Assembly: GCF_039534165.1 (NCBI RefSeq)
Contig: NZ_BAAAUX010000010.1
Span: 124,001-188,000, forward strand
Direction: 5' to 3'
DNA length: 64,000 nucleotides
Origin: Saccharopolyspora_D taberi
GTDB taxonomy: Bacteria; Actinomycetota; Actinomycetes; Mycobacteriales; Pseudonocardiaceae
A model generated the notes under the pieces. That model saw only the letters and a list, made by a program, of their open reading frames with translations, was not told the origin of the DNA and did no database searches. Each line of letters begins with the position of its first letter. Positions within the stretch are counted from its first letter, which is position 1. Positions 32,971 to 40,954 of the stretch are shown one piece after another. The translations under genes were made by a program, and so were the position numbers.

Positions 32971-34617
32971 ATGAGCCGCTTCTTGGACACGTTGGTCGCG
33001 TCGGCCCGCCGCAACTCCGGAGCAGGTGCCCGGGGGCTCACCACGGGAGAGCCGGACAGCCCGGTGCGCCGCACCTGGGCGGAGGTGCACGACGTCGCCC
33101 GGCGGATGGCGGGCGGGCTGCGCGACGAGGTGCGGCCCGGGGACGCGGTGGCGGTCCTCGCCGCCGATCCGGCGCTGATCGCGCCCGCGGTGCAGGGCGC
33201 GTGGCTCAGCGGGGCCAGCGTGACGATGCTGCACCAGCCGACGCCCCGCACCGACCTCGCGCACTGGGCCGAGGACACGCTCCGGGTGCTGCGGATGATC
33301 GGCGCGCGGCTGGTGCTGCTCGGGCCGCCGTTCGACGGGCTTTCCGGGCTGCTGGCGGAGAACTCGATCGAGCACCGGGCGCTGTCCGAACTGGACGGTC
33401 CGCCTGCGGGGACCGCCGAGGTCGGCGAGGACGCGACCGCGCTGCTCCAGCTCACCAGCGGGTCCACCGCCGACCCGAAGGCGGTGCGGATCACCCACGG
33501 CAACCTGCACTCGAACATGCTCGGCATGGTCTCGGCCGCGGAGCTCGACGCCGAGCGGGACGTGGCGGTGTCGTGGCTGCCGCTGTTCCACGACATGGGG
33601 ATGGTCGGCTGCCTGACGGTGCCGATGGCGATCGGCATGGAGGCGGTCAAGGTCACCCCGGCCGACTTCATCGCCCGGCCGCTGCTGTGGCCGGAGCTGA
33701 TCAGCAGGCACGGCGGAACCGTGACCGCCGCGCCGAACTTCGCGTACGCGATCGTCGGCCGCAGGCTGGCCCGCGCCGACGACGGCGAGTTCGACCTGTC
33801 GACGCTGCGGTTCACCCTCAACGGGGCCGAGCCGATCGACCCGGCCGCGGCGCGGGCGTTCACCGAGGCGGGGGCGCGCTTCGGGCTGAACCCGAACTGC
33901 ATGGTGTGCGCGTTCGGGATGGCCGAGTCGACGCTGGCGGTGTCGTTCGCGCCGCTGGGCCGCGGCATCGAGGTCGACACCGTGGAGGCGGACGCGCTGG
34001 AGCAGCGGCGGGAGGCGGTGCCGACCGGCCAGGAGACCGAGCGGGCGCGCCGGTTCGCGCTGCTGGGAAGGCCGCTGCCGGGGCTGGAGGTCGGTGTCGT
34101 CGACGACGCCGGGACCGAGCTCGGCGAGCGCGAGGTCGGCAGGCTGCGGATCCGCGGCGACGCGGTGACCCCGGGCTACCTGACCGTGCAAGGCCCGCTG
34201 GCCACCAAGGACGCCGACGGCTGGCTCGACACCGGGGACGAGGGTTACCTGGTCGGCGGGCAGGTGGTGATCTGCGGCAGGCGCAAGGACGTGATCATCA
34301 TGGGCGGCCGCAACATCTACCCGGTCGACATCGAGCGGGCCGCGTGCGAGGTGGACGGGGTCCGGGCGGGCAATGCCGCCGCGGTGCGGCTGGAGGCGGG
34401 CACCCGGCGGGAGCGGTTCGCGGTGGTCCTGGAGTCCCGCGTCGCGGGGGAGCCGGAGGCGGAGAAGGAGCTCGGCCGCGAGGTCGCGGCCCGCGTCGTG
34501 GACGCGGTGGGGGTGCGGCCGTCGGCGGTGATCGTGCTCAAGCCGGGCGGGCTGCCCAAGACCCCGTCCGGGAAGCTCCGGCGCGCCGCCACCGCCGCTC
34601 TCGTCCCCGGGGAGTGA
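32971..34617 (+). CDS. Acyl-CoA/acyl-AMP ligase (Pks16/FadD-like)
   Basis: ANL-superfamily adenylating enzyme, 548 aa. A3 loop LLQLTSGSTADPKAVRITHGNL, A4 LPLFHDMGM, A5 region FALLGRPLPGLEV, A7 DGWLDTGDEGYLVGGQVVICGRRKDVIIMGGRNIYP, and C-terminal Lys in PKTPSGKLRR. FHDMGM is characteristic of fatty acyl-AMP ligase-like proteins. Orthologous in place to M. tuberculosis pks16 (Rv1013), next to pth, which marks the return to the conserved block after the island. GGGGAGGA precedes ATG 32971. Substrate: a long-chain fatty acid, probably; specifics unknown. Confidence 0.9.
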   Translation: MSRFLDTLVASARRNSGAGARGLTTGEPDSPVRRTWAEVHDVARRMAGGLRDEVRPGDAVAVLAADPALIAPAVQGAWLSGASVTMLHQPTPRTDLAHWAEDTLRVLRMIGARLVLLGPPFDGLSGLLAENSIEHRALSELDGPPAGTAEVGEDATALLQLTSGSTADPKAVRITHGNLHSNMLGMVSAAELDAERDVAVSWLPLFHDMGMVGCLTVPMAIGMEAVKVTPADFIARPLLWPELISRHGGTVTAAPNFAYAIVGRRLARADDGEFDLSTLRFTLNGAEPIDPAAARAFTEAGARFGLNPNCMVCAFGMAESTLAVSFAPLGRGIEVDTVEADALEQRREAVPTGQETERARRFALLGRPLPGLEVGVVDDAGTELGEREVGRLRIRGDAVTPGYLTVQGPLATKDADGWLDTGDEGYLVGGQVVICGRRKDVIIMGGRNIYPVDIERAACEVDGVRAGNAAAVRLEAGTRRERFAVVLESRVAGEPEAEKELGREVAARVVDAVGVRPSAVIVLKPGGLPKTPSGKLRRAATAALVPGE

Positions 34618-34626
34618 GCACTGCCC

Positions 34627-34690
34627 CCAACCCGGCCATCGTCCTCAAGCGGCGAAGCCGCTTAGCCCAAGCACGCAACCGGCACCGCCG
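34627..34690 (-). repeat. Dispersed 65-bp repeat, copy 1
   Basis: Read on the minus strand it contains GGGCTAAGCGGCTTCGCCGC, a 7-bp stem around TTC, flanked by GTGCCGGTTGC and GACGATGGCCGGG. Copy 2 is at 50081-50142 on the plus strand. It lies in the 210-bp convergent gap between the ligase gene and pth. Confidence 0.8.
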
Positions 34691-34827
34691 CGGGTTCTCA
34701 GGCGTTCTCTGGCGAGGACAGCTTTTCCGTCGTATTGGACATACGTCGGAAAAAGATTCCGCAGCCAGCGGACGCCTGAGGTTCCGCCAAATGACCCGCC
34801 GAGCAAGGCGAGTCCAAAGAGAAGATT

Positions 34828-35418
34828 TCAGTGAAAGCGGTTCTGCGCGGCTTCCAGCCCGTTGACGGCCAAGGCCTCGGTCGCGTCGGCGCAGAGGTCG
34901 ATGAAGTACGCGATCTCCTTGCGCTCCGCGCCGGAGAAGTCCTTGAGGACGTAGTCTGCCGGGTCCATCCGGCCCGGCGGGCGGTCGATGCCGAAGCGGA
35001 CGCGGAGGTAGTCCCTGGTGCCCAGGGACTTGGTGATCGAACGCAGTCCGTTGTGGCCGTTCTCGCCGCCGCCGCGCTTGAGCCGGACCGTGCCGTAGGG
35101 CAGGTCGAGCTCGTCGTGGACGACGATCACCGACTCCGGCGCGACCTTGAAGAACTTCGCCGCACCGGCGACGGGTCCGCCGGAGAGGTTCATGAACGAA
35201 CGCGGTTTGGCCAGCACGGCGCGGACGCCGCCGAGCCGTCCCTCGACGATCTCGGCACCGCACTTGTGCGCCTTGAACTTCCCGCCCATGCGGTCGGCCA
35301 GCTCATCGACGACCAGGAAGCCGATGTTGTGCCGGTTGCCCTCGTAGCGCGGGCCGGGGTTGCCGAGTCCGACGATCAGCGCGAGCGCCGAGGTGCTCAC
35401 CGGATCTGGGGTGCTCAC
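34828..35418 (-). CDS. pth: Peptidyl-tRNA hydrolase
   Basis: 196-aa esterase that recycles peptidyl-tRNA released from stalled ribosomes. Catalytic residues are seen in GLGNPGPRYEGNRHNIGFLVVDEL (Asn, His), VIVVHDELDLPYGTVRLKRGGG (Asp) and NGHNGLRS (Asn). GTG 35418 with AGGAG 7 nt upstream is chosen; a second GTGAGCACC 18 nt later could also serve. It follows rplY on the same strand, as in Rv1015c-Rv1014c. Confidence 0.96.
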   Translation of the reverse strand: MSTPDPVSTSALALIVGLGNPGPRYEGNRHNIGFLVVDELADRMGGKFKAHKCGAEIVEGRLGGVRAVLAKPRSFMNLSGGPVAGAAKFFKVAPESVIVVHDELDLPYGTVRLKRGGGENGHNGLRSITKSLGTRDYLRVRFGIDRPPGRMDPADYVLKDFSGAERKEIAYFIDLCADATEALAVNGLEAAQNRFH

Positions 35419-35455
35419 CCGATCTCCTGAGAATGTCGGCGACGCGGGCAGGAAC

Positions 35456-35484
35456 GGCGCGCCACCGCGAACCGGTGGCGCGCC
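35456..35484 (-). terminator. Hairpin between rplY and pth
   Basis: Perfect 12-bp stem GGCGCGCCACCG / CGGTGGCGCGCC with a 5-nt loop. It could lower readthrough from rplY into pth. Confidence 0.55.
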
Positions 35485-35505
35485 GCGCGCCCGACGTCAG
35501 GCGGC

Positions 35506-36114
35506 TCAGCCCTCTTCGGAAGCCTCGGCGGCCTCGCCCTCGACGGCCTCCGGGGCCATCTCGGCCTCGGACGGCGCCTCGGTGATGTTGACGATCAGCA
35601 GGTCCTCGTCGGCGGCCAGGACCACGCCCTTGGGCAGCTCGACCTGCGCGGCGGTGATCTGGGTGCCGATCTCGGCGCCCTCGATCGACAGCTCGATCTG
35701 CTCCGGGATGTGCAGCGCCTCGGCCTCGACCGGCAGCTCGGTGACCTCGTGGGTGACCAGGGTGCCCGGACCGGCGGTGCCCGCCAGCACGACCGGCACG
35801 TTGACGGTGACCTTCTCGCCGCGCTTGACCAGCAGCAGGTCGACGTGCTCGATGTAGCCCTTGATCGAGTGCGTGGTGATCGTCTTGGTCAGCGCCAGCT
35901 CGCTGTTGGAACCGGCGACGTCCAGGGTCAGCACCGCGTTGTGCCCGTTCTCGCGGATCGCGCGGGCGAACTCGACGGCGGGCAGGGACAGGTGCTTGGG
36001 GTCGGAACCGTGGCCGTACAGGACGGCCGGGACCTTGCCGGCGCGGCGGGTGCGGCGGGCGGCACCCTTGCCGAACTCGGTGCGCTGTTCGACGGTGAGA
36101 CGTACCTCGGACAC
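35506..36114 (-). CDS. rplY: 50S ribosomal protein bL25 (Ctc/TL5 type)
   Basis: 5S rRNA-binding protein of the large subunit. 202 aa: N-terminal bL25 domain (LTVEQRTEFGKGAARRTRRAGKVPAVLYGHG) and the C-terminal Ctc domain, ending in an Ala/Glu-rich acidic tail as in other actinobacteria. GTG 36114 is chosen because GAGGAG lies upstream and family alignment begins at SEVRLTVEQR; the open frame to 36360 is not supported. TAGACT on the minus strand at 36335-36330 may be its -10, implying a leader of about 210 nt. Confidence 0.95.
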   Translation of the reverse strand: MSEVRLTVEQRTEFGKGAARRTRRAGKVPAVLYGHGSDPKHLSLPAVEFARAIRENGHNAVLTLDVAGSNSELALTKTITTHSIKGYIEHVDLLLVKRGEKVTVNVPVVLAGTAGPGTLVTHEVTELPVEAEALHIPEQIELSIEGAEIGTQITAAQVELPKGVVLAADEDLLIVNITEAPSEAEMAPEAVEGEAAEASEEG

Positions 36115-36400
36115 GGTGGTGCACTCCTCGTGACGTCGGGCGGGACGTGAATGGTTCGGTGGCCTGCGGCGGCTGGGCGCGCTACTGGCGTGGGTTCGAC
36201 GCGGTGCCGGGAAGCGGCACCCTATGTGCGGAACGGCACCGGTTCGCCGACCGGAGCGGTCGGCGGCAACCATGCCGCCGCGTCGATCACGCCGGGCTGA
36301 CGGCCCGACCTCGCCGAGGCAACCCGAACAGTCTAAGTGGCCGCCGAGAGCAACCACCAATCGGGTTGTCCGACACCGGAAACGGCTCGCCCGGTGATCT

Positions 36401-36772
36401 TCAGCCCGCGCGGTCGTAGCGGTCGCGGGCGTCGAGGACCTCGCCGACGTGGCGCTCCGCCCACGCGGTCACCGCGCGGATCGGCGCCAGCAGCGACCTG
36501 CCGAGATCGGTGAGCTCGTAGTCCACGCGCGGCGGCACCTCGGCGTGGACGGTGCGGGTGAGCAGGCCGTCGCGCTCCATCGCGCGCAGCGTCTGGGTGA
36601 GCACCTTCGGCGCGACACCGCCGATCGCGCCGCGCAGCTTGGTGAACCGCATCGGACCCGGTTCCAGGAACAGCACGACCAGCGTCGTCCACCGGTCGCC
36701 GATGCGGTCGAGCACGACCCGCGTGGGGCAGTCGGGGTTGGTGACATCCGGGGCCGCTCCATTGGTAACCAT
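36401..36772 (-). CDS. HxlR-family transcriptional regulator
   Basis: 123-aa winged-helix regulator from ATG 36772. NPDCPTRVVLDRIGDRWTTLVVLFLEPGPMRFTKLRGAIGGVAPKVLTQTLRAMERDGLLTRT is the standard HxlR pattern, with a Cys near the N-terminus that in related proteins can sense electrophiles or oxidants. Divergent from an NAD(P)-binding reductase gene, with palindromes between the two starts. TATAAG 6 nt before the ATG suggests a leaderless message. Confidence 0.9.
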   Translation of the reverse strand: MVTNGAAPDVTNPDCPTRVVLDRIGDRWTTLVVLFLEPGPMRFTKLRGAIGGVAPKVLTQTLRAMERDGLLTRTVHAEVPPRVDYELTDLGRSLLAPIRAVTAWAERHVGEVLDARDRYDRAG

Positions 36773-36817
36773 CAGGTACTTATAGCACTTTGAAGTCACT
36801 GGTTACCAATGGTTACT
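36762..36817. promoter_or_regulatory. HxlR operator candidate
   Basis: TTGGTAACC (36762-36770) and GGTTACCAA (36801-36809) are exact reverse complements, with a third GGTTACT at 36811. They lie over the start region of hxlR and the promoter of the divergent reductase (TTGAAG 36790, TTACTG 36813). Likely site of autoregulation and target control. Confidence 0.55.
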
Positions 36818-36852
36818 GTCGGCGTCGCACCTGATCAGGAGGAGGTAGAGAC

Positions 36853-37479
36853 ATGCGACTGGTCCTGTTCGGCGCGACTGGTTTCGCCGGCGGCCGGATC
36901 CTGCGGGAGGCCACCGCGCGTGGCCACGAGGTGGTCCCGGTGGCGCGCGGCATCGGTTCGGAGGGGCGCGCGGGTTCGCTGCACGACGAGCCGTTCGCGC
37001 TGGACGTGACCGCCGGTGCCGACGTCGTCGTGGTCGCGATCCCGGCGCGCCCGCTCGACGACGGCACGAGGCTGATCGACGCGCTGCCGACGCTGTACTC
37101 GTTGGCGCGCAAGCAGAACGCGCGCCTCGGGTTCGTCGGCGGCGCAGGGAGCCTGCGGGTGTCCGACGGCGGTCCCCGGGTGATCGACACCCCGGAGTTC
37201 CCGGAGGCGTACAAGCCCGAGGCCGGGTCGCACGCGGAAGTGCTGGACGCGCTGCGGGAGGCTCCCGAGGACGTCGACTGGTTCTACGTCAGCCCGGCCG
37301 CGGTCTTCGGCGCGCACTCCCCGGGCGAGCGCACCGGCGCGTACCGGACCGGCGGGGACGTGCTGGTGACGGATGAGAACGGGAACTCGGCGATCGGTGG
37401 CGACGACTACGCGATCGCGTTCCTCGACGAGATCGAGCGCCCCGCGCACCGGCGCACCCGATTCACCGTCGCGTACTGA
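36853..37479 (+). CDS. NAD(P)-binding epimerase/reductase (NmrA-like, atypical SDR)
   Basis: 208 aa with a Rossmann motif LFGATGFAGGRILREA at the very N-terminus, FVGGAGSLRV in the middle, and DDYAIAFLDEIERPAHRRTRFTVAY at the end. Similar to YwnB-type NAD(P)H-binding proteins whose substrates are mostly unknown. AGGAGG precedes the ATG. Divergent HxlR regulators commonly pair with such reductases in detoxification. No YxxxK active site is evident, so it may bind rather than reduce. Confidence 0.85.
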   Translation: MRLVLFGATGFAGGRILREATARGHEVVPVARGIGSEGRAGSLHDEPFALDVTAGADVVVVAIPARPLDDGTRLIDALPTLYSLARKQNARLGFVGGAGSLRVSDGGPRVIDTPEFPEAYKPEAGSHAEVLDALREAPEDVDWFYVSPAAVFGAHSPGERTGAYRTGGDVLVTDENGNSAIGGDDYAIAFLDEIERPAHRRTRFTVAY

Positions 37480-37483
37480 CCAA

Positions 37484-37515
37484 GCGAGGGCCGGGACCGG
37501 GATCCCGGCCCTCGC
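37484..37515. terminator. Bidirectional terminator
   Basis: Thirteen-bp stem GCGAGGGCCGGGA / TCCCGGCCCTCGC between the convergent reductase and subtilase genes. Confidence 0.7.
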
Positions 37516-37521
37516 GTCAGG

Positions 37522-40500
37522 TCAGCGCCCGAGCTTGTAGGCGCGGATGATCGTCTGCTCGACGGTGTTGCCCTGGGCGTCCTCGGCGCTCGCGCGCAGG
37601 GAGACCGATGTCGCGTCGGCCGGGTGGTCGAGCGCGACGCGGGCGTTGTCGATCACCGGGGCCTCGATCCAGGTCGCGCCCTCGTCGTAGGACACCTGCA
37701 CCGCGATCTTCGCCGGGGGAGTCGGAGCCCCGCCCTGCGGTTCCAGGAACACCGGCACCTCCTGGTGCGTCCCGGCCGGAGCGGTGCTGGTGGCGTCCAG
37801 TTCCGGGGCGAACCGCACCGCGGACAGCGGAAGCGGCACGGTGTCCGGGCTGCCCGCCGAATCGAACGTCCACGCCGACGACACCTTCGTCGAGACCTCG
37901 AAGCCCGCCGCCCTGGTGGCCTCCGCCGTGAGCCGGTACCGCCCGTTGTCCGGTCCGACCTGGAACCGGCCCGATCCGGGCCGGGGGCTCTCGCCGATCA
38001 GCTGATCGCCGAGGTGGAGCGTGGTGCGTCCGGTGTCGAACACCGACTGGCCCGCGTTGCCCGCGCCGTCGCCGAACATCGGCACCGCCGCGGTGATCAC
38101 GTCACCGGTGCGTTCCGCCCAGCCGCCCGAGAACGGCGAGGCCGGCAGCGCCGGACCGAACGGGCCGACGTTGAAGCGCTCCCGGTACTCCTGCCCGGCC
38201 GCGTAGGTCTTCGGCGCCGACTGGAGCGTGACCTCCGGCCGGCCGTCGGCCATCAGCTGGTCCACGCCGGTGGTCCACCGCACGCCCTCGTCGTTGTAGA
38301 ACTCGGTGCGGGTCGAGGGAAGTCCGATCCGCATCGCCGCGGACACCCCACCGCTGGACTTGCCCTCGGCGGGCACCGGGTAGGCCACCCGGTAGCCGCC
38401 GCGACCGGCGACGGGAGCGCCGAACTCCGCGTGCACCGTGGCCAGGTCCTCCGGAGCCACGTGCCGTTCGAAGCCGTTGGGCAGCTGACCGGGGTTGTAC
38501 CAACCGAGGTTGTAGGTGCCCTTCGCGCCCGTCCACTGGGTGCTGATGTTCGCGAGGAACCCGGGCATCTGCGGTCCGACGTGGCCGCTGAACATCCCTT
38601 CCAGGTTCTGCCTGATCAGGGTGAACCCGAGGGTGCCCCGGTCGGTCGGCAGCGAGTAGCCGATGCTGGCCACCTCCGGCTTGGCGGCCGGGTCGGGCGG
38701 GGTGACCACGACCGGCTTGGTCTGCCTGGCGTCGAAGGTGAGCTTCGCCGGGCCCGCGAGGTCGAAGGTCGGGTTGCTCATCAGGTGGTTGTCCGGGTTC
38801 TTCGGGTCGCCGTGCATGATCATCGACGTGATCGCGTAGCGCCCCTTGGGCAGCCGGACGGTGCTGCTGGGCTGGTCGGTGGGCAGGTCGTCCGAAGCCT
38901 GGCCTCCCAGCCCGTTGACGAGGGTGAAGTGGTTGGCGTTGGGCTGCCCGTCCGGTCCGACGTGTTCGACGGTCAGGTCGTAGCTCTCCACCTCCCGCAC
39001 CACCGCGACCGGCGTGCGCACCCGGGCGTTGTCGCTGGTGGCCAGCACTTCACCGGAGTACGCGCCGTCGAGGGCGCCGATCCGGGTGTCGACGGTGACG
39101 TTGACCTGCGCGGTGCCTCCTGGCGGGACCGTCACCTGCTGCTTGTCGACCGAGAACAGCCCGGCGGGCGCTGGCTGCCCGTCTGGGCCCTTGCCCTGCG
39201 CCGACACCGCGAACGTCGTCTCGGCGGTGCCGTTGTTGCGGATGGTCAGCGGCTTGGTCACGGGCTGGTCGTCGTCGTGCGGCCAGCGCTGGACGCCGAA
39301 GCCGAGGCTGGTCGGCTCGCTGGTCGCGGTCTGGGCGAGCGCGGCGGGCACGTCCACCCGGCCCGAGCCCTGCTCGAACGCGGTCAGCGCCGGGTTGGGC
39401 TTCGCGGACCCGGTGAGCGCGGCCTTGAGCTGCGCGCCGGTCCAGTCCGGGTGCGCCTGCGCCAGCAGCGCCGCCGCACCGGCGACGTGCGGGGTGGCCA
39501 TGGACGTGCCCGACAGCGCGGTGTAGCGGCCGTCGACGGGCTCGCCGATCGTGCCGTCGCCGTGCAGCGCGGCCACGATCCCCACGCCCGGCGCGGTGAT
39601 GTCGGGCTTGATCGCGCCGTCGCCGACGCGCGGTCCGCGGCTGGAGAACTGGGCGAGGCCGTCCTGCCGGTCCACCGCGCCGACGGTGAGCGCGGCGTCG
39701 GCGCTGCCGGGCGAGCCGACGCTCTCCGGCGACGGTCCGCTGTTGCCCGCGGCGATGACGAACAGGCTGCCGCTGGAGGCCGAGAGCCGGTTGACCGCCT
39801 CCTCCAGCGGGTCGACCTCGGGGGTGTCGCCGCCGCCGAGGCTCAGGTTGACCACGTCGGCCTTCTGCTCGGCCGCCCACTCCATCCCGGCGATGATCCA
39901 GGACTCCTGCCCGGCCCCGCTGTCGTTGAGGACCTTGCCGTCCAGCAGCTTGCTGCCGTGCGCGATCCCCCGGTACTTGCCCTGGGAGAAGGCGCCGGTC
40001 CCGGCCACGGTGGACGCGACGTGGGTGCCGTGCCCGTAGTGGTCGGCGGCGTCGGCGGAGTCGGTGAAGTTGCGTTCGCCCGCCTCGCGGTCGGCGAGGT
40101 CGGGGTGGGTCTGGTCGACTCCGGTGTCGAGCACGGCGACGGTGGTGCCCTCACCGGTCAGGCCGCTCTGCCACGCCTGCGGGGCGCCGATCTGCGCGGC
40201 GCTGCGGTCGAGGTTCGCGGTGCGCTTGCCGTCCAGCCAGACCTTGGCGGAGTCCCGGCTGCCGGTGATGCTCGTCCACAGCTCGCCGAGCCGGGCCTTC
40301 GGCGTGCTGATCCCCGCTGCGTCGAGGCTGGGCAGCGCCTGGGTGACGGTGCTGCCCGCGAGGGTCGTCGGCAGTCCGGACGCGATCAGCGGCAGGTCGG
40401 CTCGTTCGGCGTCGCCGTAACCGGATTCCAGCAGGGCGGTGACGTCGAACAGGCGCTTGTCGAGCCGTCCGCCCGTCACCAGCGCGGTGGCGTCGGACGG

Positions 40501-40821
40501 AACCACGTACAGGTGACCCTGATCGCGGTAGGTGGCGAACCCGATCCGGTCGCGCCCGGGGCCGGGTTCGACGGTCGCGGTGTCGCCGTGGGAGATCACC
40601 CGGTCACCGGTGATCAGGGTGGTGGTCGAGCCGGCCGCGGTGGCCGGTGGTGTCGGTTCTGCGGGTTCTGGTGCGGCGATCGCCGCCGAAGTGGCGCCCA
40701 ACGACAGCGCTGCGACGGTGGCGGCGATTCGCGCTCGTCTCGCGAGAAGCAAGGAGCGTCTCCGATTCTCCGGAAGCGTGCGGTCGGACCGAGCTGTGCA
40801 TCCCCAGTAACGCTCGGTCAT
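37522..40821 (-). CDS. Secreted S8 (subtilisin-like) serine peptidase, 1099 aa
   Basis: Large extracellular protease. Signal peptide: basic RRRSLLLARRARIAA then a hydrophobic core ending about residue 50 (AAIAA). A propeptide-like region (about 65-200) precedes the catalytic domain. Catalytic triad: Asp232 (VAVLDTGVD), His264 (YGHGTH), Ser440 (LSGTSMATPHVAG); oxyanion Asn in AAGNSG. After residue 500 come beta-rich Ig-like segments (FAVSAQGKG..., VTVPPGGTAQVNV). No sortase signal or membrane anchor. GATAAT 7 nt before the ATG indicates a leaderless mRNA. Possibly O-mannosylated by the Pmt in this window (inference). Confidence 0.93.
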   Translation of the reverse strand: MTERYWGCTARSDRTLPENRRRSLLLARRARIAATVAALSLGATSAAIAAPEPAEPTPPATAAGSTTTLITGDRVISHGDTATVEPGPGRDRIGFATYRDQGHLYVVPSDATALVTGGRLDKRLFDVTALLESGYGDAERADLPLIASGLPTTLAGSTVTQALPSLDAAGISTPKARLGELWTSITGSRDSAKVWLDGKRTANLDRSAAQIGAPQAWQSGLTGEGTTVAVLDTGVDQTHPDLADREAGERNFTDSADAADHYGHGTHVASTVAGTGAFSQGKYRGIAHGSKLLDGKVLNDSGAGQESWIIAGMEWAAEQKADVVNLSLGGGDTPEVDPLEEAVNRLSASSGSLFVIAAGNSGPSPESVGSPGSADAALTVGAVDRQDGLAQFSSRGPRVGDGAIKPDITAPGVGIVAALHGDGTIGEPVDGRYTALSGTSMATPHVAGAAALLAQAHPDWTGAQLKAALTGSAKPNPALTAFEQGSGRVDVPAALAQTATSEPTSLGFGVQRWPHDDDQPVTKPLTIRNNGTAETTFAVSAQGKGPDGQPAPAGLFSVDKQQVTVPPGGTAQVNVTVDTRIGALDGAYSGEVLATSDNARVRTPVAVVREVESYDLTVEHVGPDGQPNANHFTLVNGLGGQASDDLPTDQPSSTVRLPKGRYAITSMIMHGDPKNPDNHLMSNPTFDLAGPAKLTFDARQTKPVVVTPPDPAAKPEVASIGYSLPTDRGTLGFTLIRQNLEGMFSGHVGPQMPGFLANISTQWTGAKGTYNLGWYNPGQLPNGFERHVAPEDLATVHAEFGAPVAGRGGYRVAYPVPAEGKSSGGVSAAMRIGLPSTRTEFYNDEGVRWTTGVDQLMADGRPEVTLQSAPKTYAAGQEYRERFNVGPFGPALPASPFSGGWAERTGDVITAAVPMFGDGAGNAGQSVFDTGRTTLHLGDQLIGESPRPGSGRFQVGPDNGRYRLTAEATRAAGFEVSTKVSSAWTFDSAGSPDTVPLPLSAVRFAPELDATSTAPAGTHQEVPVFLEPQGGAPTPPAKIAVQVSYDEGATWIEAPVIDNARVALDHPADATSVSLRASAEDAQGNTVEQTIIRAYKLGR

Positions 40822-40828
40822 GTCAGAA

Positions 40829-40834
40829 ATTATC
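40829..40834 (-). promoter_or_regulatory. Subtilase -10 box (leaderless)
   Basis: GATAAT on the minus strand, 7 nt before ATG 40821, with TTGCCG 16 bp upstream as a possible -35. Confidence 0.5.
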
Positions 40835-40941
40835 TAACGAGTGAAGGCGGCGGCAATGATCTCGCCGAAATTGCTAGGCGTAGTCGGACATTTCGCGTCA
40901 CGGTTTGATCGCTGCACCGCTCGCGCGGACGTGACCGGGGT

Positions 40942-40947
40942 TACTTT
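40942..40947 (+). promoter_or_regulatory. Nramp-like gene -10 box (leaderless)
   Basis: TACTTT followed by 7 nt and ATG 40955; it also decides the start codon against longer open frames. Confidence 0.5.
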
Positions 40948-40954
40948 GATTCGC

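Noticed and set aside
34538..35263. Minus-strand frame through the 65-bp repeat reading AKRLRRLRTM
   Set aside because: Mostly overlaps pth in another frame; the similar AKRLRRLKTM seen at the other repeat copy reflects the DNA repeat, not a protein.
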